A DNA stretch of 64,000 nt, from positions 9,923,087 to 9,987,086 of the forward strand of contig JARUPZ010000017.1 in NCBI GenBank assembly GCA_031213475.1, given 5' to 3'. The position numbers and the translations under genes are program-made. Positions 22,653 to 33,468 of the stretch are shown in pieces. The stretch is from Nereocystis luetkeana. Lineage: Eukaryota; Sar; Phaeophyceae; Laminariales; Laminariaceae. Positions within the stretch are counted from its first letter, which is position 1; each line of letters starts with the position of its first letter. Under the pieces are notes generated by a model. It saw only the letters and a program-made list of their open reading frames with translations. It did not search any database and was not told the origin of the DNA.

Positions 22653-24084
22653 AAAATCAAATTGAAGAAAAAACAAATACCCGTTAGACAGGCCCTAGTG
22701 CAATAATGCAGGTAGCAAATCACTACCTGTCTCGTTCTGGTATCGAGGGTGTTATGTAACTGCAACATGAGATCGCCTCGACAACTTCCTGCGCTCAATA
22801 GAGGGGCTCAAAGCTACTCTCCTATCATGAATATCTGTATGAGCCGACACCAGTCCTGGTGGGCCCCCCCACCTGAGCGTTACATACCGGCTGTTCCCAT
22901 ACGCCTTACCCCCTCATGCGTCACGCGAAGGACATTTCGAGAGACCAGAACGTGAAGCCTTGCCGCAGTGGTGCGATGGATATCGCCAACCCCCCGGAGT
23001 CCAACCTACGGCCGAGACCACCGGCCTCGACGATCGTCCCATGTTGGACGAGGTGGCGTCGACCTCGGTCTTCGGCGTTTTCTCCTACAACACCTATCAT
23101 CTCCCTTTCTTCGGTTTGGGCTTGCCAAACACCCACATTCACATAGGTTGCCACAACATCAAACGCGAAATTTGGTTCTCGATAAATCATCTTATTTCGT
23201 CTGTTGTGCAAACAGGCTACCAATGGTTGCAGTGTAGTGGTTATCGACTTTGCGAATATTTCGCGACGCGCTGAGGTAAAATAGTCACGCACTGTTCCCT
23301 TGCCCCGTTCACATGATGAGTCACTGATGCGGGCGGCGATGACGCCGGAGGAGGAAGACCTAGCCCACGTGCGCCAGGAGGGAGGGTTCACGATGGTGCC
23401 ACAGTCCGTCCTATTATTCTTCTTCCTAGGAACCTTGGTCGTTGCGGCCTTCCATTTGTTTTGTTTGCATTTTGTTCCCCTGCCACTCAGCGACGACATT
23501 ATCGTTGAGTTTTATCAAGACGTCCAGATCGCCCTCGTCGGGCAGGAGGCCATGCGCCCTAACCTCCCTGCGGTTCGCCTGCGCCCTGATCACTTCTTCC
23601 CCCTCGCACCTAGACGGGATGTCGCCCAAAAACGCATACATGGGGATCGTACTTTGAGCACGTCGACGACAGTCGGGTCAACGGTCGGCGACTTTGTATT
23701 TTCAAATCCGTGACACCACGGCATGAAGTGCGTGCCGGATGAAGCCGGGCCCCCACGGCAATACACCTTCGGCATCTTCGATGTATTGCCAACAAAACAA
23801 ACTATTCCTTCCCCTATCTATCTCCTTAAGGTACGCATAGAGACCCCTTTGATCGAGTTGGCAGTCATTGTCTTCAAGTTACCTCTGCTTACCTTTTGCC
23901 TTCGCGTGTTTCAGCGAGATTATTCGCCAGAATAGACCTCAACTGGATCACGGATATATGTGTACCCGGAAAAGCCGTCGCTCACGTTTTTTTTGGTATT
24001 GCAACGGAAGACAACCATGTCCAGGTTCGGCTTTGAACTCTCAAAAGCTATGTTGCAAAAACAAATTCCTGGAAGAGAATTTTT
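22653..24084. other. Unassigned region between Copia and the inverted-repeat element
   Basis: No known family is recognised. On the minus strand several frames between 22921 and 23775 have protein-like composition (see the next entry). The rest appears non-coding. Confidence 0.4.
22921..23499 (-). CDS. Unassigned open frame, 192 codons
   Basis: I do not recognise this protein. It is basic in its N-terminal third (KCKQNKWKAATTKVPRKK), followed by a region with few charged residues and VRDYFTSARREIFAKS. Just upstream on the same strand another frame (23426-23641) also looks protein-like. Together they could be a decayed transposase or host gene remnant. The neighbouring inverted-repeat element begins at 24085, but no link between them is shown. 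Confidence 0.25.
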   Translation of the reverse strand: MSSLSGRGTKCKQNKWKAATTKVPRKKNNRTDCGTIVNPPSWRTWARSSSSGVIAARISDSSCERGKGTVRDYFTSARREIFAKSITTTLQPLVACLHNRRNKMIYREPNFAFDVVATYVNVGVWQAQTEEREMIGVVGENAEDRGRRHLVQHGTIVEAGGLGRRLDSGGLAISIAPLRQGFTFWSLEMSFA

Positions 24085-24109
24085 CAAGGCTTATCACAGT
24101 ATATGAGAA

Positions 24110-24530
24110 TCGTGGCGGGACGGGACGGGACAGATTTTTCTTGTTTGGCGGGAAAACAAAAGACAACGGAACGGGACGGGACTGTAAAATGAAGAGATAA
24201 AAAGTTGGCGGGACGGGACGGGACGGCGGGTGCACAATTTCTCGACGGGACGGGACGGTAAAATACAACGGGACATATTTTCACGGCGGGAAGGGACGGT
24301 AATTATATTTTTCTCCGGCGGGACGGGACGGTATTGATTTTTTTCCTCGGCGGGACGGGACCGTGAATATTTTTTCCCTCGGCGGAACGGGACGGTAAAC
24401 CTTTTTTAGACTCGGCGGGACGGGTCGGTATTTTTTTTCCTCACGGCGGAACGGGACGGTAATTCGATTTTTCTTCGACAGGGCGGGACGGTAATTTGTT
24501 TTCCTCGGCTGAACGGGACAGTAAACACAC
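24110..24530 (+). repeat. Left subterminal minisatellite (GGCGGGACGGGACGG)n
   Basis: About a dozen units containing CGGGACGG are separated by short T-rich spacers. The frame on the other strand reads as repeated Val-Pro-Ser-Arg-Pro, an artefact of the repeat. The same unit reappears inverted in part near 31.65 kb. Confidence 0.88.
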
Positions 24531-24987
24531 ATTTCTTTTTATTGCTGCAAGGTCTCGGCGCGGTTGTATGTGAAGACTTTCCCGCACTGCTGATTGCGCG
24601 AAGGGAACCGGCCCGACGCAGACGTTGTTCTTCTCGACCCGCGGCCCACAACCTCCGAGGAGTGCTACCACTACACGGGCGACGTTTTTTTTCTGATTTC
24701 TTCGCACCCCTGCCCCAAGTACTCTTGTTGCGGTGCCAGCTCATGGTGGCTGTTCTGATGATTGTTGTGCTTGCGCCGTGTTACTGGTGGTTGTGGAGGT
24801 AGGTGGAGATAGGTAGTGTGGTGGAGCTGGTGGCGGCGGTGATCCTAGTGCCGCTCGCTGCTGATCGATCGACCCCCCGCCCGTGAGATAGGCATCCATG
24901 GCGTCCGTACCGGTCACACCAAAGATGCTAGGAGACAGCAAGAAGAGCATTTTTACCCCTTGACAGACAGCAAGTTTGCCTTGTGAC

Positions 24988-25011
24988 ACATACATACATA
25001 CATACATACAT
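24988..25011. repeat. CATA microsatellite
   Basis: Six CATA units. A related CATA/CACA tract lies near 28020-28060. Confidence 0.85.
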
Positions 25012-25381
25012 GCCTGGTACATACATACCGAGCTTTCGGCTACTACTGCTTGCTGTTGCAGTGCTTACTTTCATTTCAACATATAAAAATAAAGTCCAGC
25101 CATACAGCACAGCTATATTAATAGCTGCTGCTGTGATCATCAACGCCAGCACCTTTTGTGCAACAAAATAACTAAAGATGGTGGTGCGGAGCAAATTCAT
25201 ATTTTCCAAGATTGAATTGATGAAAACACGAAAATATGTCTGTCTTCAGTCATCCGCTGTGAGGCGCGACCTCGGTAATACCTGCAGTAGTAGTCATATC
25301 TGCGATGCATCATGCTGGGCGCATACGGACTATTATCGACGGGTAGAAGGAGTCAAAAACATACAACACTCGACATGTTTT

Positions 25382-25475
25382 TGTTTTTCGGATCTTCCTA
25401 GGGCTCCAGCGCCTTTGTGTGACCACGGACTCCTTCGTCAGAGAGTTATTAATAATTAATGTGAGAACAACAACA
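25382..25475 (+). mobile_element. Retroposon R, 5'-truncated copy with target duplication
   Basis: About 94 bp of the 3' end of retroposon R, ending TTAATGTGAGAACAACAACA. It is flanked by the direct repeat ATGTTTT (25375-25381 and 25476-25482). The uninterrupted site is present in D2 near 29872. A truncated 5' end, a simple AAC tail and a target duplication are the marks of target-primed reverse transcription. Confidence 0.85.
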
Positions 25476-25777
25476 ATGTTTTGTCCAGCAGAGTGTTTTC
25501 TGGTTGAAATTCAGCACAATAAAAATCTGCATCTCACATGTTTGGTCCAACAGAAAGAGCTTTTTCGCAACAGGCGTCACCACAACTTTACTTGGACTGA
25601 TGTACGACATCTACAGCAGAAGTGCGCCTCCCGCACCATAACAGCAGCAGCAGCAGCAGCAGTACTGTAGCAGTAGGACACGCGAGGCCAGGGTCAGCGT
25701 CGCCGTACGATCGGCTTGTCGGTCTAACCCTTGCACCCTTTGTACGCGTACATATACACATACGTACTGTAGTACGT

Positions 25778-27036
25778 TGTACGTTGTTGTTGTTGTTGTT
25801 CTCACATTAACTCTCTGACGAAGGAGTCCGTGGTCACACAAAGGTGCTGAAGCTCTAGGAAGATCCGAAAAAAGAAAAAAATCGAAAATTCGGCTGCCTC
25901 AAAATACACGAGACGAAAAAAGCGCACGCAAGATAAAACCAATGTGCAAAACTGAACTAACATGGCCGCGGGTATATCCTCTCAACTATAACATAGATAG
26001 AAGAGTACCCCCGTTCCCACCACTAACCAACTCGTGGCTGCTGACTACAGCGGATGTTGTCTGAAGTGCTGCCTGCACCGTACGAAACGCACGGTAGTCG
26101 TGAAAACGAAAGAGGAACACACCTGCCTGCTATCTGGAGTGCTGTCAGAGTGAAGACTCGCGGATATGCAGTGAAAAAAGGAGCAATCGAACCTTACTAC
26201 CACACGAATATCAACGATCGCCATCTCTTCCTGGACTGTCTGGCACAAAAAGGTGCAGCACATATATGATACCACGCCCCTGATAATTGCGTAGGTTATT
26301 CCCCATGAAGGGTATACAACTCCTTAAACTACAAAGAACAGTGACGAGTTCCGGTAGATAGATGCTATTCTGCCTCGTGAAAAACAATATCACCAGGAGA
26401 AAACAAACTATGACTGCTTCTCTCGTGATGATAGTGTGCGCGCAGATCATGGGTCTCCGTGCACCGTCTTCCTGCCACTCTTCATGGCCGAATCATCGCC
26501 TTGGCCCAATCCACCCGCTCCTTTGCGCGTGCACCCGTTGTCATTCCCTTCCAGTCGATTCCCTTTCTCCGGCATCCTGGAAAACAAAATGCTCCTCGCA
26601 CACTTGCGGTTCTGATCTGAAAAATGAAAATTCTCGCGCAGGGGGGTGTCAATCCGTCTCTTCCCCGCACGTCGACGCTCAGTCTCCCTCCTCCAAGTCG
26701 TCGAATCCAGCCTCCTACCAGCGCAATAGACTGTGCCGTAGTGTGGCCTGTGGTGGCGCCTGCCTCCGCGCACGGACACCCCGATTGAGCATTGCTGCTC
26801 TGCCGCAGCTGCCTAAAAAAGACGCGCGAATCGTAGGTCTCCGTGCCTGAGGCACCACGTACGACCCAACTCTACTGCCGCCTGAGCCTCGCGGCCACAG
26901 GCAGCAGCAAGAAGGTATCACTCCTTGAGGGCGAGTCCGGCCTTACACCCGCCAGAAAGACCTACCCCACTCGCTATTAGCCTGATAGGGCGTGCCTCGC
27001 AGCTTTCCTTGCCGAGGCAGCGAGGGGAACGGATAC
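25778..27036 (-). mobile_element. Retroposon R, long copy R1
   Basis: A 1.26 kb minus-strand copy with a GTT (AAC on its own strand) tail at the low-coordinate end. It is flanked by TACGT at 25773-25777 and 27037-27041; the empty site is in D2 near 30175. It matches R2 at 47708-48951 over nearly its full length. On its own strand it starts ATCCGTTCCCCTCGCTGCC. It shares TTAATGTGAGAACAACAAC with the LINEs here, suggesting mobilisation by the LINE enzyme. No reverse transcriptase is encoded, so it is a SINE-like or internally deleted LINE derivative. Confidence 0.85.
26447..26779 (-). CDS. Possible small open frame in retroposon R1 (110 codons)
   Basis: In the sense direction of R, a basic frame begins MSVRGGRRHHRPHYG and ends KSGRKTVHGDP. 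The C-terminal stretch EGNDNGCTRKGAGGLGQG is kept with few changes, and with the same stop, in copy R2 (48075-48296). It could be a remnant of a LINE ORF1 or UTR sequence open by chance. No domain is recognised. Confidence 0.25.
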   Translation of the reverse strand: MSVRGGRRHHRPHYGTVYCAGRRLDSTTWRRETERRRAGKRRIDTPLRENFHFSDQNRKCARSILFSRMPEKGNRLEGNDNGCTRKGAGGLGQGDDSAMKSGRKTVHGDP

Positions 27037-27603
27037 TACGTACCCTGCACTCGTTTTTTTATATGTTTCCTCGAAAGCCGGCTTAATATTTTCGAGACAA
27101 CAACACGAACATGACATGCCCAACAAGAGCTTCTCGTAGCAGGCGCCACAACTACTGCAGCTGTGCAACATCTATAACAGAGCTTCTCCAGCAGCAAAAA
27201 TGCAGCAGCAGCAGAAGTAGGATCCATGAGGCCAGGGTCAGCGTCGCAGTACGCTCGGCTTGTGCCCTTTGTACACCATACTCGATGTTGTGTGTGGTTC
27301 CTGATTCCACCTTCATAATTTGAAGACGAAATATCTACAACCTCTGATATGATATATACATGTATCCAACAGAGGTTCTCGTAGCAGGTGCCACCACTAC
27401 TACTGACTGCTGTACAACTTCAGCTGATCTTCTCCTGTTTCTCCGTCTTCTCGTCAGTAGGAGGGTAGGCCTGACAATATCACCTACCTGCAGCACATGG
27501 CCCGAACGTTGCTGTGGACAGACAGGCGAAGTCTGCCTATGACTACTCGTAGTTGGGTTTCGTTAGTTATTACGTAGGTAGAAGAATGAGCTAAAAAAAG
27601 AAC

Positions 27604-27785
27604 AAAGCCGTCTGCCTGCTGTGGACAGGCCCAGTCTGCCTGCTGTTGAGTGCTGCGGACAGGCTCAATCTTCCTGCTGTGGATAGGCCCAGTCTGCCTG
27701 CTGTGGACAAGAATAGTCTGCCTGCTGTGGGCAGGCACAGTGTGCATGCCTTGGACAGGCACAGTCTGCCTGCTGTTGGCACAGG
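27604..27785 (+). repeat. 24-bp minisatellite, D1 copy
   Basis: Roughly seven units resembling CAGTCTGCCTGCTGTGGACA follow one another, open in several frames because the unit is a multiple of three. The orthologous array in D2 is at 30764-30973. Confidence 0.85.
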
Positions 27786-28403
27786 CACAAAAACCGTTAT
27801 GATTTTGTATTTTGAACACGGCCCAGCACAGACATGTGCTTACACACGTTGCCGCACCTAGCTCGACGAACTGTGACGATTTTTCACCCCACCAGGACGA
27901 GAAATTGTCTTGCGTGTGTGTGTGCGCACAGAGCCCGTGGGGACTGGATTTGATGGCGTGTACGTCGAGCGCGGTGGTGAAAGGTGGACCAAAAAAATGT
28001 TGAATTACACACACCAACTCACACACACATACATACATACACGCACACACACATACATGGAGAAAAACTCAAAACAAGGCACCCTACCCTCGTACCCGAG
28101 CCGTTATGACGAGGCTTGTTTTTCCTTGGTTAAAAAACAAGTAAAAAAAGGCTCGCTTCGCTCGCTTGCCTCAATCTAATTTACTAGTAATTGGTGGTAA
28201 TGAGGCGCGACCTCGGTAATAATACCTGCAGTAGTCATATCTGCGATGCATCATGCTGGGCGCATACGGATTATTTCGTATTGTGCTGAACGAACGAACA
28301 CGAAGGAATATCTACCACGTACGACTACTGTATACTACTGTACGCCGTCGTGGGTGCATCTCCATAATTTTCGTAAATGTTCTTGGCTTCTCCTGGCTCT
28401 TGA

Positions 28404-29681
28404 TAGGCTATCAGCGCAGATTGGACGGGCAGAAGTGTCGAGGTAACGCGTCGACTCCAGAGGGCATGGGCATGCTTCGGACGGTATAAGATGGAAATTT
28501 ATGACCGCCCGGGTGTGCGCCTGCGCCTGAAGGTGCGAATGCTGAGAGCCGAGGTGATCGAAACGTTGCTCTACGGTTGCGTTACTTGGAGCCCGAGCAA
28601 GACTGATTACGGTAGGCTACGGGAGGTCCACCACAAGATGCTCCTCCGATGCATCGGGTGGCGAAAACGAAAGCGCGAAGACCACATTCTATCCTATGCT
28701 AGCGCGCTTATCAGGACAACATCTGAAAGCGTTGAGACGACGGTACGCAGACGTAGGCTCTTGTTTGCGGGCTTAGTGACACGAATGGGAGAGGAGCGTC
28801 TGCCGAAGAGGGTGATGTTTGGGGAGATGGTTGGGGGTAAGGGTTACTCCGGAGGACAGGAGTGGGACTGGATGAGGTACCTTGAGGAGGACCTCAAGGA
28901 GTTCGGCATCAAGCTCGAAGGGTGGCGCGAGGCAGCACAGAAAGCCGGCAGATGGTTCCGACGGGTCGAGGAAGGGGCGGAGGCCTTCATGCGGAAATGG
29001 CATACATATGAGAAGGAGGCATATCGGCAGAACGGCATAGAATAGCTGCAACCACGACCACAGCCGTTGACGCCAACGCGAGTGTGCAGAATGGCAGGGA
29101 AGAGGGGGGGGGCGAAAGGGGGACGAGGGGGAATGGCGGGGGGGGGGGAGGGGAGGCGGTCTGCCCAACAGACTGAAGCCTGGTTATGGCCATCATCGTC
29201 ATGATGCACTCCTTTCTTTGGGACCCAAGTAACTAGCATGGTGCCATCTGAGCAACTTTGCGTGTCTGTATGCTCCAGTGCCTGCCTTTGGTATTTTCTT
29301 TCCCCCCCGCCCGTGATTATCGCTTTTTTGTCCCTTTCATTTTTCTTTCATTCCCGTTTGTACCTCTTTGTGTCTTTGTTAGTATGGTCCGTTTTGCCTT
29401 TTTTTTTGCGTTTTGCTATCTGCTTCTGTTTTAGTTTTGTTTTTGTTTTTGTTTTGCTTAGCTTCATCTTCTTTTTTTTAGGTTTTTGTCTGCTATTAAT
29501 ATTAATAGTGTCTCCTTTTTTGCTTCCCTGGTGTCCGCAGTGGTGGAGTGCGTATGCTTGTTTTTTGTTTTTTGCCTCTGTTTTTACTTGAGGTATTTCT
29601 TCCACTCCAGAGTTATTGGAGCCTGTCCTGCGACCACGGACTGCATTGAATTGTGAGTTAATGTGAGAACAACAACAACAA
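28404..29681 (+). mobile_element. LINE, 5'-truncated copy L1
   Basis: It holds the last part of a LINE reverse-transcriptase protein, a T-rich 3' UTR, and the tail TTAATGTGAGAACAACAACA. The 5' edge is where similarity to the longer copy at 32846 begins (GGCTATCAG). The catalytic part of the RT is missing, so it cannot move by itself. Confidence 0.85.
28491..29045 (+). pseudogene. C-terminal fragment of LINE reverse-transcriptase protein
   Basis: A 184-codon frame with LLYGCVTWSPSKTDYGRLRE, MLLRCIGWRKRKREDHILSY and GGQEWDWMRYLEEDLKEFGI. This is the region after the catalytic palm of non-LTR reverse transcriptases. The true frame is open from about 28406, so the ATG at 28491 is internal. The same protein appears at 32682-33130, 40066-41157 and 41157-41634. 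Confidence 0.85.
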
Positions 29682-30763
29682 ATGAAGAAGTACTGGATTT
29701 GGTCGTGTGTATCCTGGTTTCCATCTCGAAATCCGGCATAATGATTTGAAGACGAAATCTGCACTGCTGTACCACAGAACTTGTATCTCTCAGGCATTGA
29801 GGAATCGGTACGGACACTGCTGTGGTGCTGGATGTCGACGGGTAGAAAGAGTCAAGAACACACAACACTGGACATGTTTTGTCCAGCAGAGTGTTTTCTG
29901 GTTGAAATTCAGCACAATAAAAATCTGCATCTCACATGTTTTGTACCTGGTACAACGGAAAGAGCTTATTTTTCGCAACAGGTGTCACCACAACTTTACT
30001 TGGACTGATGTACGACATCTACAGCAGCAGTGCGCCTCCCGCACCATAACAGCAGCAGCAGCACCAGTAGTAGCAGTAGGTCACACGAGGCCAGGTTCAG
30101 CGTCGCCGTACGCTCGGCTTGTCGGTCTAACCCTTGCACCCTTTGTGCGCGTGCATATACACATACGTACTGTAGTACGTACCCTGCACTCGGTATTTTA
30201 TATGTTTCCTGCTTCCCACCTCGAGAGTCGGCATAATATTTTCGAGACGACAACACGAACATGGCATGCCCAAAAGAGCTTCTCGTAGCAGGTGCCACAA
30301 CTACTGCAGCTGTGCAACATCTACATCAGAGCTTCTCCAGCAGCAAAGCAGCAGCAGAGGTAGCAGTAGGATCCACGAGGCCAGGGTCAGCGTCGCAGTA
30401 CGCTCGGCTTGTGCCCTTTGTACACCGTACTCGATGTTGTGTGTGTGGTTCCTGATTCCACCCTCATAATTTGAAGACGAAATATCTACAACCTCTGATA
30501 TGATATGCATGTATCCAACAGAGGTTCTCGTAGCAGGTGCCACCAGTACTACTGACTGCTGTACAACTACAGCAGATCTTCTCCTGTTTCTCCGTCCCCT
30601 CGTCAGTAGGAGGGTAGGCCTGGCAATATCACCTGCAGCACATGGCCCGAACGTTGCTGTGGACAGACAGGCGAAGTCTGCCTATCTATGACTACTCGTA
30701 GTTGGGTTTCGGTAGCTATTACCTGGTACGTAGGTAGAAGAAAGCTAAAAAACAAAGCCGTCT

Positions 30764-30973
30764 GTCTGCCTGCTGTGGACAGGCCCGGTCTGCCTGCTGT
30801 TGAGTGCTGCGGACAGGCTCAATCTTCCTGCTGTGGATAGGCCCAGTCTGCCTGCTGTGGACAGGCCCAGTCTGCCTGCTGTGGACAAGCATAGTCTGTC
30901 TGCTGTGGTCAGGCACAGTGTGCACGCTGTGGACAGGCACAGTCTGCCTGCTGTCTGCTGCTGTTGGCACAGG
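30764..30973 (+). repeat. 24-bp minisatellite, D2 copy
   Basis: Same unit as 27604-27785, with about one more unit (roughly eight). Copy number therefore changed after the D1/D2 duplication. Confidence 0.85.
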
Positions 30974-31489
30974 CACAAAAACCGTCATGATTTTGTATTT
31001 TGAACACGGCCCAGCACAGACATGTTTGTGCCTACACACGTTGCCGCACCTAGCTCGACGAACTGTGAACGATTTTCCACCCCACCAGGACGAGAAAGTG
31101 TCTTGCGTGTGTGTGCGTGCACAGAGCCCGCCGGGACTGGATTTGGTGGCGTGTGCGTCGAGCGCGGTGGTGAAAGGTGGACCAAAAAAATGTTGAATCC
31201 ACACACCAACTGACACACACAGACACACAAACATCCAGAAAAAATCAAAACAGGCACCCTACCCTCGTACCCGAGCAGTTATGAAGAGGCTTTTTTTTCC
31301 TTGGTTAAAAACCAAGTAAAAAAAGGCTCGCTTCGCTCGCTCGCCTCATTATGATAACATGTAATACCTCGTAGTTTTATACCAATAGGAATTACTATTA
31401 ATACTAAATTTTAGTACAACTCGAATTTATTTTATTGATTTCGTGATTAATTAGTGGTGGGAATGGATGGGAACAGACGACCACGAAAG

Positions 31490-31690
31490 AGCGGGACGGG
31501 ACGGTAATTGTTCGGTGTCACGGCGGGACGGGACGGTAATTTTCAACGGGGGGTATTCTATCCGCGGGACGCGACGGTATGTGTCGGCGGTCAGGGAATT
31601 TGTCGGCGGGACGGGACGGCGGGACCATTTTGACGGCGGTTTTACCGTCCCGTCCCGTCCAGTCCCGCCGTTACCACCGTTACCGTCCCG
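31490..31690 (-). repeat. Right subterminal minisatellite
   Basis: GGCGGGACGGGACGG units occur in both orientations. The outermost ones (TACCGTCCCGTCCCGTCC) are inverted relative to the left array, completing the symmetrical ends of the 24085-31713 region. Confidence 0.8.
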
Positions 31691-31713
31691 CCGATATACC
31701 GTGATAAGCCTTG

Positions 31714-32340
31714 GTAATGTTTAGCCCTCAAGGTTGCAAATTTGCTCGATGCCTTGTTCGAGCACCTTGGCAGGCGTTTCTCATCACGGCGTTGTGGGCT
31801 CGCAAATTCGGGAACAGTGCGGTATGGGATATGGACATCTTCCCCATTTTGATGAGATCATTCGTGTCAAGACGTTTAGTGTCGAATGACAATTAATTGC
31901 CTTTCTCTCTGATATTTCGTATTTGTCTTGGATACTCGTACATATTTTCCTGGCCTTCTTTCGAAAAGTATTTGCTACTGATCTCCGATGAGAATTCCCA
32001 GATTTGTTGTTGTTTTCACATTCACTCATCGCCACAAACTCAATTATTGCGGTACTCATCATCATGTACTGGTACGTTAAGATCTGCTGCAATATTTACC
32101 GGGCGTACTAGTATTTGAAATACTTGGGTGGTAGCATCCGGGGGGGTCACCGGCCAATAGTTAACCGCGGAGGAAATAATAAAAACACGCGAACGGTTTC
32201 ACGCAGCGTGCAAAGTTGGATATCGACCGGTCTGCCGATCGGTTGAACTCGCAGCTGGCGTACGTTTTCAGTTTTCAAATTTTAAATGTACAATGTAGCA
32301 CGTGGTCGTAAGTAAGTGAGAGACACTCTGCGATATAGAC
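31714..32340. other. Unassigned 627 bp
   Basis: Between the inverted-repeat region and the first LINE. No gene or family is recognised. Confidence 0.5.
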
Positions 32341-33133
32341 GGCATGCGAGCATGCGTGCGGCTGGATGACGGCCACTGCTCAGATATGTTCGACGTGAAA
32401 CAGGGCCTACGGCAAGGGTGTGTGCTCGCGCCATTGTTCTTCAACATGTTTTTGACAGGTGCTGCATGTATGTGGCGGAGAAACGTTTCGCTGCTGATAA
32501 AGCCACCACGGACAGCTTGGTGCAACTCCAACAAAAGTAGAAGAAGAAAAAGAAGAGGGGGAAGGCACGGGCCGGGCACGCCGACGGACAGGGGAATGAT
32601 AAAGAGGCCCAGACACTGTGGGCTATGCTCTAGGCTGACGATGCGGGCATAGTATCGAGATCACCCAACGGCCTAGAGAGGATGATGACGGTGATCGTGT
32701 CTGCATGTGTCGCTTTCGGCCTGACGGTCTCGGAGGCCAAGACGGAGATAATGTGTCTGCAAACGAAAGATGGGGGGAACGTGCCGTTCACCGTCACCGC
32801 AGCCGGCCAAGTGTACAAACAAACGACCGAGTTTGTTTATCTGGGCGGGGCTATCAGTGCTGATTGGACGGGCAGAAGTGTCGAGGTAACGCGTCGACTC
32901 CAGAGGGCATGGGCATGCTTCGGACGGTACAAGATGGAAATCTATGACGGCCCGGGTGTGCGCCTACACCTGAAGGTGCGAATGCTGAGAGCCGAGGTGA
33001 TCGAAACGTTGCTCTACGGTTGCGTTACTTGGAGCCCGAGCAAGACTGATTACGGTAGGCTACGGGAGGTCCACTACAAGATGCTCCTCCGATGCATCGG
33101 GTGGCGAAAACGAAAGCGCGAAGACCACATTCT
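32341..33133 (+). mobile_element. LINE L-A, first part
   Basis: It begins within the reverse-transcriptase domain (frame 32344, GLRQGCVLAPLFFNMF, the conserved block before the catalytic YxDD). It continues through MMTVIVSACVAFGLTVSEAK to KRKREDHI. Compared with L-B it has frame changes between 32460 and 32680, including loss of an intact YADD region, so it is inactive. It is cut at 33133 by L-B and resumes at 41157. Confidence 0.85.
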
Positions 33134-33468
33134 TTTTGTTGTTGTTTGTTGTTATTCTCACATTAACTCACAATTCAATGCAGTCCGTGGTCGCAGGACA
33201 GGCTCCAATAACTCTGGAGTGGAAGAAATACCTCAAGTAAAAACAGAGGCAAAAAAAACAAACAAAAAACAGGCATACATACGCACTCCACCACTGCGGA
33301 CACCAGGGAAGCAAAAAGGAGACTATTAATAGCAGACAAAAACCTAAAAAAAGAAGATGAAGCTAAGCAAAACAAAAACAAAAACAAAACTAAAACAGAC
33401 GCAGATAGCAAAACGCGAAAAAAAGGCAATGCAAAACGGACAATACTAACAAAGACACAAAGAGGTAC
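33134..33468 (-). mobile_element. LINE L-B, 3' part with tail
   Basis: Minus-strand LINE 3' UTR, with the GTT-rich tail against L-A at 33134. It is joined across the Copia insertion to 39870-41156. L-B entered L-A at CATTCT; the bases TCT are present on both sides. Confidence 0.85.

Larger units (their letters stand above)
25258..28172 (+). repeat. Tandem duplication copy D1
   Basis: It starts GAGGCGCGACCTCGGTAATA and ends GGCTCGCTTCGCTCGCTTGC. It matches D2 (28200-31348) in blocks: 25258-25330 with 28200-28270, 25480-25777 with 29877-30175, and 27042-28172 with 30176-31348. The blocks are separated by insertions private to each copy. No gene is recognised. Confidence 0.8.
28200..31348 (+). 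repeat. Tandem duplication copy D2
   Basis: Second copy of the unit described at 25258. It lacks R1 and the small R insertion but carries a LINE at 28404-29681. Near its end, a short hairpin (CTTGGTTAAAAACCAAG) precedes GGCTCGCTTCGCTCGC. Confidence 0.8.
24085..31713. mobile_element. Large region with terminal inverted repeats and subterminal minisatellites
   Basis: The left end reads CAAGGCTTATCACAGTATAT and the right end, reverse-complemented, reads CAAGGCTTATCACGGTATAT: 19 of 20 bases match. Inside each end are arrays of a GGCGGGACGGGACGGTAA-like unit in inverted orientation (24110-24530 and about 31490-31690). CA-starting ends with GC-rich subterminal repeats recall hAT elements. No transposase and no clear 8-bp target duplication were found, so the assignment is tentative. 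The interior is a two-copy tandem duplication plus later retroposon and LINE insertions. Confidence 0.6.

Noticed and set aside
24041-24532. Repeated VPSRPVPP-type frames
   Set aside because: Products of the GGCGGGACGGGACGG minisatellite, not a protein.
26362-26850. 162-codon plus-strand frame
   Set aside because: It runs antisense to retroposon R1, which is better explained as a minus-strand element.
29238-29591. 117-codon hydrophobic plus-strand frame
   Set aside because: It lies in the T-rich 3' UTR of the LINE, where T runs translate as Phe/Leu.
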